Positions 34,400 to 46,796 of a stretch of 64,000 bases of DNA are shown here, in pieces. Origin of the DNA: Emydura subglobosa (taxonomy: Eukaryota; Chordata; Testudines; Chelidae); the NCBI GenBank assembly GCA_007922225.1, contig ML679974.1, forward strand, positions 3,461,105 to 3,525,104, given 5' to 3'. The notes beneath the pieces were generated by a model. The model made no database searches. It was not told the DNA's origin and was given only the letters and a program-made list of their open reading frames with translations. Position numbers and translations under genes: made by a program. The stretch's first letter is position 1, and each line of letters opens with the position of its first letter.

Positions 34400-35262
34400 C
34401 AGTGTTATGTTTGGCACAGGCTGTACTTGTACTTTCCCAATCACTGTGAACACAGGAATGTCTTCTTGCCTGTCACTCAGGGCCAAAACCTGGGTGGCAT
34501 CTTTGATTCAGATGTCTCTCTGTATCCTCACATCCAGCTTATGTCTAAATCTTGCCAATTCTTTCTGCATAACTTCTCTAAGATACACCCTTGCTTATCT
34601 GTCCACACAGCTGAAACCCTCATTCATGGTCTTATCTTCTCATTTACCACATCTTTCTCTCTAACAAAAGCGGTCTTGTTCCATTCATATCCATTCAGAA
34701 TGCTGCTGCAAAGATCATTTTCTTAACCAGTTTCTTTGACCATGTCTCCACCCTCTTTACATCCCTCCTCTGGGTCCCCCTTCATCACAAACAAAATATT
34801 TGTCTTCACTTTCAGGGCCCTTCACAGCCTATCCCTATCTAATCCGCTATTGAGATGTTGATGCCCTCCTCCCTTTAATTCATGATGCCAGTCTCCATCT
34901 CCCACTTGTTAAATTTTCAAACAAGCACCTTTGTACTTTCTTTCATGGTGCCACTCACACTTGAGAGGAAGTCCCAGTTAACATCCACAAAGCTACCTCA
35001 TTATCCTCCTTCAAATTCTCCTTTGCTGTGATGTCCACAAAGAACCTGACAACCATTGGTGTGCTGAGACCACTGCCTATCATGCTGACTAATGCTGTCT
35101 GTTTTCTTGTACTCCCCCATCTGTTGGACCATGTTTTATACTTAGGCTGTAAACTCTTTAGGGAAGGGACCATCACGTTGTTGTGTTTGTACAGTTCCTA
35201 GCACAATGGTGTCCTGATTCATGATTACGGCTTCTACTCGCTACATTCATACAAATAACCCA
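34400..35262 (+). mobile_element. L2-like LINE 3' end
   Basis: The frame 34427..34726 includes NLGGIFDSDVSLYPHIQLMS, then CQFFLHNFSKIHPCLSVHTA and ETLIHGLI. This is the C-terminal part of the reverse transcriptase ORF of the L2/CR1 group. Downstream, GCTGTAAACTCTTTAGGG and GTACAGTTCCTAGCACAATG form the 3' UTR, and the end is CATACAAATAA. Frame breaks show it is an old copy. Confidence 0.75.
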
Positions 35263-36171
35263 CACACTTTTGCAGCATTTTGTAACAATTCAAACTAACA
35301 TATCCAAGAACAACATATTGGATATTCCACATTTTATAATCTTCATGTGGGCATTCTAAAATATATTCCTGCTGGGTTAAAGTCTGTGCTGTGATAGGCA
35401 AAATGTTTCATATCTTCTTTTTAGTAAACATGATAGTATATGTGTAACTGATTAAACTGGAGATTGAAGTCCAAATATCACCCTGGAAATGGCTCTTATT
35501 TTTACTACTTGCAAAGACATATATATATATATTCACTGGGTAACTGAAACCATAATTTAATAAGACAGTACACCACCGGTACAAATTACCCATTGCTTCC
35601 TGATTTATAAAGATACCTAAAAGAACCTTCAGATTATTGTTCTACCTTTTGCTGTGAAAATAAATCACTATGCTTCATTTAAGCACATTCGGCTCTTCTA
35701 TCCACACACATACCGTAGCAATTTAGTCCTTGCATATCAAATCATCAAGTGCAGCCCATCACTGCCAATGCTGTTTTTTATTCTTACAATGACAAGACTA
35801 CCAAAATTACACAAAAGTTACAAAAAACTTCATAAAAAGCCACTGACGACGTAAATTACTAGTTTCCAATTGCTATCTTTATTCAAGAGACATGAAATAG
35901 AAGTTTACCTATGCAAATTATAAATATATTCTGAAAGTCAGTTACTGCTTTTCAAATAGCAGCTCATCAGCTTCAAGGTCTTCATAATATTTTTATCTCC
36001 TACTGAGGAATTATCAACATGTCTAATATCTACTGAAAATATTTTCACCAACTGTGGACCTAGTTCCATTACAAGCTTGATAAAAAAACCAACTATTTTC
36101 AATCAGAAAACTAAAAGTTTTTTGATGAAAGTGCAAAGATAGAAAGGGAAGTTTCTCTATTCTGGTGTCTT
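35263..36171. other. Non-coding stretch
   Basis: No feature recognised; short TA run near 35520. Confidence 0.4.
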
Positions 36172-36292
36172 AGGCCTTGTCCATACTTACTGTGGCTTGC
36201 AGTCAGCATAGATATACATATAAATGACACTGGCAAACCACACTAGGGGGATTCAGCTTACACCAGCAAAAGAACTCAAACCTCTTCTCTGA
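36172..36292. repeat. hAT-like MITE fragment
   Basis: It starts AGGCCTTGTCCATACTTAC, the end sequence seen in TTGTCTACAC-type reptile MITEs, with GCAAACCACACTAGGGGG further in. No partner end is found. Confidence 0.45.
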
Positions 36293-36295
36293 ACA

Positions 36296-36470
36296 GAATA
36301 AAATAGCAAACAGTCCCTGCACCAAAAAGTTTACAATTTAAATAGGCAAAACAGATGAATGGGACAGAATGTTGAACCAAGATCGTCCATTGTCTGTGGC
36401 ACAGTCAGGAATAGAACCACAGGACTCCCAGTCCAATACCCTACCCAACAGATCATGATATCTCCTACTG
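36296..36470 (-). repeat. MIR-type (CORE) SINE, second copy
   Basis: CAAACAGTCCCTGCACC, AAGTTTACAATTTAAATAGG, GGAATAGAACCACAGGACTC and CCCAGTCCAATACCCTACCC follow the same order as the copy at 30.0 kb. The tRNA-like head lies at the right, so it is on the minus strand. Confidence 0.6.
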
Positions 36471-36654
36471 ACTACATGAAAACTAGTGCACAGACATCTC
36501 CCCATCTCACTTCAGCTTGATTAACACTGAATCAAACTTGGTGCTGGTTGGACATGTACCATCATTGTCCAATGAGGAAGAAGTAGAAAACAATTTTCAG
36601 TTCAGATAGTAAGAAAAAAAGGACCTGTAATACACCCTTTCAAAATTTATAAAG

Positions 36655-36745
36655 TTTAAAACCAGACAGGGACCATTATGATCATCTAGTCTGACAGCCT
36701 GCATGACACAGGACATAGAATTTCACCTAGTGATCTTTTCTTAAA
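36655..36745 (+). repeat. Short dispersed repeat fragment
   Basis: CAGGGACCATTATGATCATC followed by TAGTCTGACAGCCTGCATG and ACACAGGACATAGAATTTC is a block I recall as a common reptile repeat. I cannot name the parent element. Confidence 0.45.
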
Positions 36746-39700
36746 GTAAAGGAAAGTTCCATAAGACAAATGAGGAAGCAAACACTATATGACAGTTACT
36801 GTACTGTATAATGTGCCAGGAAAATGGTTTGTTATGCGATAAAGACAGTATATATAAACTACACATCATTACTCACCCAGAAAAGTCTGTGCCATATCGA
36901 AGTTTTCTATTTACTCACTACTCAACATTCTACTTTGGAATAACAGGGCCTTCTATACCTGCATAGTTAACATAACTACAACTCTTGGAAACTCTTGTTT
37001 TGGAGACATGCTCATAGAAATTAGCCTTCTGCTAACTGAGCTTTTCTCAAATGACACAAAAATATTAACCCTTACATTCACATCTCCCCTTTTAAGAAGT
37101 ATTACAACCATTCATATCACAAACAAATAGGCTTGTTACCTTTAAAACATGGCTGCCAATTACGTATAAATATTTTTGTAGATTCTTAGGTACTACAGTG
37201 AGGGTGCTGCTTAACAGCCTGAGAGAATAATATATGGAACCAAATGTCTTTGGGCTGGGAATTGCTGCCATTGGCTCAATAAATACTTGTAGCTAAACTA
37301 TCTATTCCTATACTAAAGAAAAAGTAAAGATGAGGTGAAAAACTTAATTTTACTTTGATGGATGAAATTTTTACTAGGATATGGAGAAAAAAAATCAAAC
37401 TAGCATCTTCAAACACCTGATCTCAGTATACATCAAAAGAAGATCTTAAAATAAACATTATTAGCAAGACTGCCCAGTTAAACTAACCAACTCTGCAAAG
37501 TAAATATACATCTAAGGTTTTAAAAGAAAGTTGATAGTATATTGTATTATATATTCATATAGTTAAAGACTTATCACATCTGAGCTTAGGAAGAGTGTGT
37601 TAAGATTATGTTAAAGTCAACAAGACTCTTCAGGACACAAGTTCCACAACAGCAGATCTCATTGCAGAATTGGGACATAGCACATGAATAAAGTGAGAGC
37701 ACATCTGCTCAACACATACAACTCTTTTCCACTGCACTATGGCTGCGTTGCTCCCATAAGCCAAAAATATATTGTCAAAGAGGTAATTGAGTGTATTTCA
37801 TACTTCCCTGCTCTTGGGCTGATTAGAGCAAATAAAGTTTTCATACTAAGTTATTTGGAGGTCATGAGCACTTCATTAAGTTTTACTGAGATCTGAATAA
37901 ATATTTTCATAGCAAATTATAAAAATGTATTATATTTGCAAAGGAATATAAAACCCCTGTGGCAGTTTTTGCTCCATCTAGAAAATGTCTTTGGACATTA
38001 CAAATTATCAATGGGCTCAGGGTTTTGGGAAAAAATAATCAAGAGTTCTTTGGATTTGAGTTCCATTATATCTAAATCATCAAAGTTTGTGATAGTTTTA
38101 GCTTCTTCCTAATTAGCAAAAAATGTAATAATAGCACACACAGAGTCACAGGAAAAATGTGTTCAGACAGTTTATTTAAGTTACCTTATTTGCAGAAGAT
38201 TATATTAAACAGAACACACCTGCGCATTTCATCAGCAGTAAATCAGTTCACAATGGCAGGGACAGACAAATGACCAGTTTAAAAAACAAACAAACAAACA
38301 AAACCCTGACATGTTAATATCCCACAGTTATTCTCCCACAATGACTCACTTAGAACTTGAGCAGTTTAAACATCCAAGCAAACACTTTTCTAAATATCAC
38401 CTCTGCAGTCTCAGCCTGGTATCTGAAAAATCAAGCTGTACTCTGCTTCATACTCCATCACAAAACACCACTCCACAAAGATCCTGGGATCAGAATTTCA
38501 CTAATGATTTTGCTGAAAATACATGAGGTGAAATAGACTACAGCTGGCTGCTCCATAGCTGTGCAATGGTGATGGTAATTAAAAAACAAAAACTTGTTTC
38601 TGTCAGTAAACTAAGCAGATCAGCTCTGAGACAACAAAAAGAAGTAAATGCCTGTTCTAAGGTAACACATTTACAGTCACTTTTGAAAGTCATCATCATA
38701 TTTTAATAATTGGAAGTATGGTTTTTTTAAAAATCAGAAACCACAGCAATATGGGCCATATAAGGAGACAAATCAAATTAATAAGCATTTATGCTGTCAA
38801 CTTTTGGATGGGAAAGGGAAACTTTTTTTTTTTTTTAAATAAACTATTGTATTGTTAACGAAAATAAAATCCCTATTTATTAAAGCAGACCTTATAAAAT
38901 AAGTCCGTATCCCTTTGGATAAGCTGTACAGCTTCAACTGTATATATATTTTTTCCTCACTCTGTTGCACACTGAATAAAATACGTTTTTCAGACCATTC
39001 TACAAAGCAGATGTTGTTTCTGCTTGTAAATTCAGGAGCCTGGGGCTTTAAGGTTAACTGTCTTTGAGAAACTACCATTCTGCAGAAAGCCATTTTTATA
39101 TACTTCATATTTAAAGAGCAGTACTCAAAACACAGATATGTTTAACTGCTGCAGTTGCACACCAAACCCAGATGCTTAAAAAAAAATCCCTTCAGTAGGT
39201 CTCTCAGGGTGGACTGAAAAAGAATGGTTTTAAAACATTATACTGATTATAAATTGAAATTAAATCTTAGATCTAGCTAGACAATAGCACTATCAACTTT
39301 GATATTCTTTAATTCTAAAGCCCTCTCTTCTGAATGTAATTAACATCACTCTCCACAGTACATGTACCATGGTTTGTAAAAAGACACTTTCACACAAGTA
39401 TTGTATAATTAAAAAAAATATATATATATCAATGTGCCTAATTCATCTTGTGTCCTGATCTTCAAAAGTTATTGAGCGGTAAAGTCAGTGGGAGCCATAG
39501 TGATTTAGAAATGAGGCCATTTATCTAGCTACCTAAATATGAACTGAGAAGCCTAACATTAGTCACCTATTTTTGAAAATCTTGGCAAATATTACCATTA
39601 TTCCTTTTCTCAGATGGAGAACATCCACCAATCCGGGATTACTGAAAACCTTGCCCAATTTTGGGAACACACAGAAGCAGTACAAAAATGTTATTTGCTG

Positions 39701-40318
39701 TGCAAGCGTGTAGTGTAAAGGAATTGGATAATATTGCTTTAAACAATTTGGGAGCCCTTCTGCAATAGAAGACAGGGAGGCCCAGTAGAGGGCTCGCAGA
39801 CTATTCAGCAATACTACCCAATTCCTATACACTACAGCCTGGATATCTTCTCTTGACATGGACTGGTCACATAAACACAGTTCTCTGCCTCCATCAAGAT
39901 CATCAGACTCCCTTCTTGTGGGCAAAATGACTAAAATTCAGTTTAGTCTTAGAACCATCCATCTCTTGTGTTGCCTCAGCAAATCCTCTCTCCTGGATTC
40001 AAGTGCAGTCACTGCTACAATGAAATCTAAATGTGCAAAAAAGAATCTGTTTGCTGCAGGCTACTCTGATAATAACACATAAACTTGTAATGTATTTTTT
40101 CTGTGGCTAGATGGATTCTTTGACAAGTTTCTCAAGAGACAAATATAAAATAACTTTACTATATCAGAATTTCAGTCTGATAAGGTTTGCAATTCCTAAA
40201 TCCCATGATCTTTTCTGCAGGTACAGTTCATTGGTCTTGTAGAGAATTTGGTCCCCATTTTTATTTATTTATTTTTTTTTGAGAGAGCTGTAGTACTTAG
40301 AGACTGAAACTACTAGTA
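36746..40318. other. Non-coding stretch
   Basis: No gene is supported. An old repeat fragment with TAGCTACCTAAATATGAACTG and ACCTATTTTTGAAAATCTTG lies near 39450..39590 and resembles the 2.6-kb element family. The 39563..39925 minus frame has no recognised domain. Confidence 0.45.
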
Positions 40319-40740
40319 CAGTGGTTCTCAAACTTTTTGCTTGGCGACCTTTCACACAGCAAGCCTCTGAGTGCAACCATCCTTGTAAATTAAAAATACA
40401 TTTTTTATATTTAACACTATTTTAAATACTAAATTTATAACCCTATTGTTTAAAATGAATTTACCTTTTCTCACAGCTTTTAAATTAAGACTAAAACACA
40501 TTTTTATCAAATTACTGTTATAAACAGAAAAGCTATTTTTAAATATTTACTGTTTAATACTGGGGGGTGCAAAGAAATTTTGTCAATATCACTTTTCACA
40601 GCTGAATTAGCACCCCATTGTCACCCTTACTTTTCGCTGCTGCTGGTGGTGGCACTGCCTTCAGAGTTGGACAGCTCTCAACCCCCACATAACAACCTCG
40701 CGATCCCCTGAGGGGTTACGACTCAGTTTGAGAGCCCCTG
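40319..40740. mobile_element. hAT (Charlie-like) MITE with perfect target duplication
   Basis: The ends CAGTGGTTCTCAAACTT and CTCAGTTTGAGAGCCCCTG are inverted. The element is flanked by exact copies of TACTAGTA (40311..40318 and 40741..40748), the 8-bp duplication made by hAT transposases. It is 422 bp and encodes no transposase, so it moved in trans. Confidence 0.88.
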
Positions 40741-40748
40741 TACTAGTA

Positions 40749-41039
40749 AATCATTGAGTCCATCCCCAGAGAACACAGAGTTCATGGACTGAAGATTTAT
40801 CAGATTTAACTCTGCTTGATCTTATCCATCAGGCCAAAAATGCCTAATTAAACTAAACACATTTACTTAGCAGCAAACTTTGTACCTTCTCTAGAGACAG
40901 CAAGAGCACACTGAATCGGGAGACTGTTAAACACATGAAGGATGGAGGACCACGTATGCCCAGAGCTTCTTCAATCTCTCAATATAATCCATGGACAAAA
41001 TAGAGATCTAGGACTAGGCAGCAGGAAAAGACTTACTTA
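40749..41039. other. Non-coding spacer
   Basis: No feature recognised. Confidence 0.4.
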
Positions 41040-41449
41040 CCTTTGTAACTGTTGTTCTTTGAGATGTATTGCTCATGTCCATTCCATTCTAGGTGTGTGT
41101 GTGCGTGCATGTCCACGTGCATGGTAGCTGGAATGTTTTTCCCCCATAGCAGTATCCGTAAGGCCAGATCTGGCGCCCTCTGGAGCTCCATATTTATGCC
41201 GCAGTATATGAAGCGCCGCTGGCCCTGCGCCTCCCTCAGTTCCTTCTAGCCGTCAATTCTGACAGCGGGGACAGAGGGCAGGTCACGGAATGAACATGAG
41301 CAATACCTGCGGAAGAACAAGAATTACAAAGGTAAGTAACCATCTTTTCTTCGAGTGCTTGCTCATGTCAATTCCATTCTAGGTGCCTTACCCGCAGCAC
41401 ACTTGGAGACAAGGCTCAGAGTTCACAGTGCCATCTTTTGCACTGCCCT

Positions 41450-42420
41450 TCAGAAACTGGCGTCATGCTGAGCCTGCTGGATGATGGCATAATGGGACAA
41501 AAATGTATGAACCGAGGCACAGGTAGCAGCTCTACAAATGTCTTGTATTGGGTCCTGTGCCAGAAAAGCTGCTGACGAGGTTTGAGCCCTGGTGGAAAGG
41601 GCTGTGATGATCTCTGGCGGAGGTAAGTCTGCCTGCTCATTGCAGAGCCTGATGCAGGAAGAAATCCATGAGGAGATGCTCTGAGAGGAGATAGGTAGTC
41701 TCCTCATCCTTTCCGTCAGCACAATGAAGAGTTGTGTGGTTCTGTGAAACGGTTTGGTCCTCTCAATGTAGAAGTCTAGTCCATGCCTAACATCTAGGAT
41801 ATGCCATCTATGCTCCTCACTGGAATTATGCTGTTTAGGATGGAACATAGGCAGGACTGCGTCCTTGTTGTTGTGAAATTGGGATGCTATTTTGGGCAAG
41901 AAAGCCGGATGAGGCCACAGCTGTACTTTATCTTTATAGAAAACCATGTATGGCAGTCCTGAGGTGAGCGCTCTCATCTCAGAGACTCTGCACACTACTT
42001 TCCAAGAAAGGAGCAATAAGGAGCAAGTTGCTAGGGGCTCAATGGAGGGCCCTGTTAGCTTTGACAAAATGAAGTTCAGGAACCTGGAGGTAATGGGTCC
42101 TGGACCAGGGGGTAAAGTCTTTCCAACCCTTTGAGGAATCTGGCCATCATACAGTGGGAAAACACAGACTTCCCTTGTTTCAGCCGGTGAAAAGCTGAAA
42201 TAGCCACCAGATCACTAGGCCATGTCTCTTGAGATACAATAAGTAGTCCAGAATAGATGGTATTGAGGCCTGCAGGGGCAAGATATTCCAATCCATTGCC
42301 CAGCAGGAAAACCTCTTCCATTTGGCTAGGTAGGACATTCTGGTAGAGGATTTCCTGCTGCCCATCAGAACCTGCTGGACCTGAGATAAGCACACCCTCT
42401 TGTTTGTATTTAACAATTGA
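41450..42420 (-). pseudogene. DIRS tyrosine recombinase, copy 2
   Basis: The 205-residue frame 42067..41450 holds the catalytic domain. RVSEMRALTSGLPY carries the box I arginine, HGLDFYIERTKPFH the middle, STRAQTSSAAF the second arginine region, and TFLSHYAIIQQ the likely nucleophilic tyrosine. The position preceding STR is Leu in ALSTR, where DIRS recombinases usually have His, so that catalytic residue seems lost. The N-terminal core-binding part (SQVQQVLMGSRKSSTRMSYL, later DLVAISAFHR) lies upstream in another frame around 42393..42180. It is longer and more complete than copy 1, but still broken by a frame change. Confidence 0.78.
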
Positions 42421-42748
42421 GCCTCCATGCTGTCAGATGGAGGGAAAATAAATCCAGGTGTAGGAACTAGCCGCTGTTCTGCAACAATAGATCTGGCCAA
42501 CAAGGCAGTTCCAGCAGGGGGGCAGTTGAGAGTTACAGCAACATGCTGAATTAATGTTGTCTCGGCCAACTGGAGGCTATTAATATCACATCTGCCTTGT
42601 CCCTCTTCATTTTCAGCAGGACTCTGTGAATGAGAAGTGTTGGTGGGAAGGCATACATGAGTGTCTCTCCATCCATGAGATGACAAAAACATTGGACAGC
42701 GACCCTTCATTACCCCGTGAATTGAGCAGAACAGGTCGCATTTCTTGT

Positions 42749-43285
42749 TCAGCCTGGAGGCAAAGAGGTCCACTTGGGGAGTTCCTCACCCCTGGAAGAT
42801 CCTATCAGCCACCTGAGGATGGAGCGACCACTCTTGGCAGGGTAAGAAGGATCTGCTGAGCCAATCCGCCATGGCATTCCTGGCCTCAGGCAGGTGTGAT
42901 ACCATGATGTGGAAGTTGTTCTGAATGATGAGGTCCCACAGAAGCAGAGTCTCCTGACAAAGGCCCCCAATGACTGCACCCCTCCCTGCCTCTTGATGTA
43001 GAGCATCCTAGTGGTATTGTCTGTTAGAACCTGGACAATTTGCCCCTCCATGTAGGGGAGGAATATTCAGCAGGCTAGGCATATCACCTTGAGCTGCTTG
43101 ACATTTATATGCAGATTGCAGTCAGCCAGAGACCAGATCCCTGCGTGTGAGGGTGCCGTTGATGTGAACGTCCCATCCCAAGTCCAAGGCATTGGACACC
43201 AGGATAACCAAGAGGGTGAGACCTGCTTCACTGATTGAGGGTCAGCCCAGCAGCTCAGGGAAGCCAATACATGTAGGGGTACCAT
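42749..43285 (-). pseudogene. DIRS RNase H and connection region, copy 2
   Basis: Frame 43051..42749 has VQVLTDNTTRMLYIKRQGG, matching the RNase H Asp block of copy 1, then diverges through frame changes. Frame 43285..43067 holds VPLHVLASLSCWADPQSVKQ, the segment between reverse transcriptase and RNase H. Several breaks make it non-functional. Confidence 0.72.
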
Positions 43286-43443
43286 AACTACTCAGTCCAA
43301 GTTGTGCATGGCTGGGGCGTACACAGAGATCAGCCATAACTGCAACGGTCTGAGCTTTAGTTTGGCATGCCGCACCACGTACGTGCACGCTGCCATGTGA
43401 CCTAGCAGCTGCAGGGAAGTGTGGGCTCTTGTGAGGGGAATGG

Positions 43444-44281
43444 TGTCATGCTGGCTGGATAAGGGGGGCCCTTGAAGTGTATTCAGGAGCTCTGATTACA
43501 CCTTCCTACACCAATCTCGCGTTGGGGGTGTCATGCTGGTTAGATAGTGGGGGGGCATTTGTTCTATTGTTTGACATCAATATGTCAAAATCATAATAAT
43601 CCATGTGGGATATGCCATGTCAGGTACTGTTAGAATGGCTATAGTGTGCTAAGTAAGATGATGTTGTTTATGTTCATGTGTTATATGTAAGATGGAAGTT
43701 ATGGATATGGTTGATACATCTGTATTTCAAATTGTGCTGGCTGGGACACACCCCAGACAGGATGGCTGCAAAACAATAGCCTGCTTAATGGCCCATTAAG
43801 ACACTCACAAATGCAAGGGGCCCAGGAAGAAACTAAAGGCATACCTGAAGCGTTACCAGGATTGGCCCATGTGACTCTGGACTCCATTTTAGTTCTTGTA
43901 ATATTCCAGAGGACCGCATGGCCAGAGCCAGAGGGTATATAAGGCCAAGTCATGGAGTACATTTTGTCTTTGTTCCTGTTCAGCTACAGACACATACCTG
44001 CCTCTGGATCAATTCATTTTGCAACTGAACTGAAGGACTAAGACCCATCCAGGTGCTGGATGTATACCAGAGGAACTGTACAAGCCTGCAAATTCACAAT
44101 TCTCCCAGAAACTGGATGTATATGGACTTTCAATCATTTGTATGTATCTGATTTGCTTTGACCCTTTAACATTTCTCTTATGGTTTATTTCTTTCTGTTT
44201 ACAATAAACCTTTAGTTTTAGTTACTAAAGGATTGGCTGGCAACGTGATATTTTGGCTACCCTGGGCACGGAAGGGTCACA
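43444..44281 (+). mobile_element. LTR of a Gypsy- or ERV-like retroelement
   Basis: It runs from a TGTCATGCTGG word to GAAGGGTCACA, the expected TG..CA form. That start word occurs at 43444 and again at 43529 within a local duplication, so the left edge is uncertain by about 85 bp. A clear TATA box, GTATATAAGG, lies at 43934..43943 and a polyadenylation signal AATAAA at 44203..44208. This spacing fits an LTR promoter and terminator. Confidence 0.65.
43934..43943 (+). promoter_or_regulatory. TATA box in LTR
   Basis: GTATATAAGG inside the LTR, about 265 bp before the AATAAA signal. Confidence 0.6.
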
Positions 44282-44400
44282 GTAGCGTAGTCTTAGCAGG
44301 ATCCACAGAACCAGAACATTTGGGTTTTGGATCAGAATCTCACGCTATTCCAAATTTTAAAATTTGATATTGAGTGTGTTAAAGATTAAAGTTAGTCAGA

Positions 44401-45456
44401 ATGATTGATTCACAATCAGACAAAGCAATCAAGCTGCAAGCCTTGAGAGATAGACAGCATCTGCAGCATAAGAGAGAAATGGCTGAAATAAAAACAAAAG
44501 ATGAGGAGGAACTCAGAAAGCTGAGACTAGAAGCTGAGGAAAGACTTTCCAAATATAAACATGAACTCCAAAAAAAAGATGAGGAAAATGAGATGGCTCA
44601 TCAAAAACAGAGAACTGCAGCAGAAAAAGCTCATCAAGAATGGATGAAAAAAGCCAGACTCCAACTCCAGATCCTGGAAAAGCAAAAGCTGCATCCTTCT
44701 GGAAGCCCAGCTTCTCTTAACAGCGATTGGGAAAAAATATTTCCAATTTATAGTGATTTTCACGTGTTTAATGCTGATATGGTAAATATATGTAACCAAG
44801 TTAATGTCACCCAGTCCCAGAGGAAGTATGAATGTAAGTCTCCTGTGTTACCAGTGATCAATGGGAAAATGTGTGAAGGGGGGGGGGGTGTATGACTGTA
44901 AGCAGTTGTCTGTAGTTAGCCAAGTATGCTGTGACAAGGAAGAAAGTGTCTTTAGCCTTGAGATTGTGGAAAATAGCAGCTTGTATGTTCAGAATCGCAG
45001 TTTATCTGCCGGAGGAGAGAAAGTCTCCAGTGTTCTGTCTGTGGAGAAGGCAGAAAGTATTAAGACCCAAGAAGGAAGTGTTCCTAAACCTGTGTCTGTG
45101 GGGGGTAATGACTTGCCCATGGAGGGAGCTACCCCAGTCTCCAAAAGTTTGGAGGATTTGTCAGTTTGTCAGTGGTTCTGGACTTAACTAAAGCCCAGAA
45201 GGAATCTGCTAGGGCTCAGGAAAAGGTTTCTTTAAAGCAGCCTCTCACTGAAGAGGGAAGGGACATTTCTGTGGGAAATGGATTGTTGCCTAAAACTGCT
45301 CCTGAAGAAATAAAACCTCTTAGCAGCTTTTGCAAGCAGTTTGCTGAAACTGAGGGGTGTGGAAGTGACTTGGTTAAATTAGACCAGGCAGAGTCACTAC
45401 CTGTAGCAAGCAACAGTTTGTATGTTAAGAGACTTGGTTCAGTTTCTAACTGCTAG
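44401..45456 (+). pseudogene. Retroelement gag-like ORF, frameshifted and truncated
   Basis: The ORF begins 120 bp after the LTR. The first 164-residue frame (44401..44895) is a charged coiled coil rich in Lys, Glu and Gln, including KRTKDEEELRKL-like heptads near residues 30..60. It breaks at an 11-base G run (44878..44888). Coding character continues in two other frames, 44861..45187 and 45166..45456, with a second frame change near 45170. No protease, reverse transcriptase or integrase follows. I infer a gag-like protein of a Gypsy- or ERV-type element from the LTR context and the coiled coil; a host coiled-coil gene is unlikely. Confidence 0.55.
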
Positions 45457-46796
45457 AGCTTTTCAAATGTGGATGGATGAGAGGAGATCCAGTCCCAGAG
45501 CAGATCCCACTGTGTTCGGTACTATACAATCACACAGCAAGATCTTACTGAGTGTAAGACAAGAGACAACAGGTGCATAAAGACAGACAGGAGCACAAGG
45601 AAACAATGAAACAAAATTGGTCAAGTCAGGTTGTGGTTTTGTAAAGACTTATTTTTAAAAAATCAGGTGATTTAAATTATTCCACAGGCACATGGGTAAG
45701 TTATAAAGATAAATAAGCACATTTTGGATACTTTAAGGAACTAAATATACTGAGCCAATCAACATCAGCATACTGGCTGCACTGATTAAACAAATACAGT
45801 CAAAGTATTTTACATCATTGCTCCTTTGAAGACAGATGGTGCTCTATAGAAAAGTTAGTAGGGGGACAAGGTAGCAGTAGACCTATACTAATGCTGAGAC
45901 TTGCAGGTAAAGAATGCAAACATTTAAAATAATTAAAAGAAAGAAGATTTTTTCCATTATACAGAATACTGTACTAATCAGCACTACTAGTATTTAAATA
46001 CAATTTAAGTAAGAATTATGACAAGTAATATACAGAATAACGAAAAGAGTGACCTGAGTTCAGTAACAACTTTGGGACTGCCTTGTTGCCCTGAAGTCTT
46101 GGGACAGCTACACAAATGACAATTCAGTATGAAGGAGCATGACGGGGATTTCACATGCAGCCAAGGAAGAGAACTACAATAAATCCCCAATCAGCAAGGC
46201 ACTTCAGCATCCTTTCATACTCATGTTTGAAGTTGATATCTGATTAGTACATAACATCCCCACTGCACGTTTTAATAAGATGTCAAGGTTGATAATCCCT
46301 CATGTTTTCTATTACCATACTGTCCAGAATTGGACAGCTTTGTTTAAACTTGGCAGCTTCAGCTTAATTCTCCCCAGCTGCCCCTCTATTCTCTACAACT
46401 ATAACTAGTTTTTATGTCTGAAAAAATATCCATTTCTGTCATTTTTATTGGGGTGTATCATACTCATTAAATTTAGCAAGTTAAGGATCTGAAAGATATT
46501 TTGGCAGGAATGTGAACAGAGGAACACACTGAGAAAACACACAATGGCAAATGAAAACAAGCAAAATGTATATTCCACCAGAAAGTCAACTTTTTTAATA
46601 CATATGGTAATTATCAAAGATATTTTCTTTATTTTGAATAAAGGAAGACATACAGTAATTATTTGACCCTAGCATATTTATGAATGAACCTTTCATTTTG
46701 TTTGAAATGTCAAAAATCCTACTGCAATGCTCTTTGCTCTGCAAAGCTGTGGTTTTGCTCTGCAAAGCTGTGGTCTTTGCTTATAGACCTCTTTCA

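Larger units (their letters stand above)
41040..43440 (-). mobile_element. DIRS retrotransposon copy 2, 3' half
   Basis: It has the same left terminal layout as copy 1 (32-bp motif at 41054..41085, inverted at 41287..41318, direct-like at 41347..41390). A tyrosine recombinase remnant and RNase H follow on the minus strand. Similarity to copy 1 stops near 43440, matching about 13655 in copy 1. The other half resumes near 46810. Confidence 0.83.

Noticed and set aside
39563..39925. 120-residue minus-strand ORF
   Set aside because: No recognisable domain, and no splice or repeat context that supports coding.
44401..44895. Host coiled-coil protein gene
   Set aside because: It begins 120 bp after an LTR with TATA and polyadenylation signals and lies inside a broken retroelement; no splice structure or host family is recognised.
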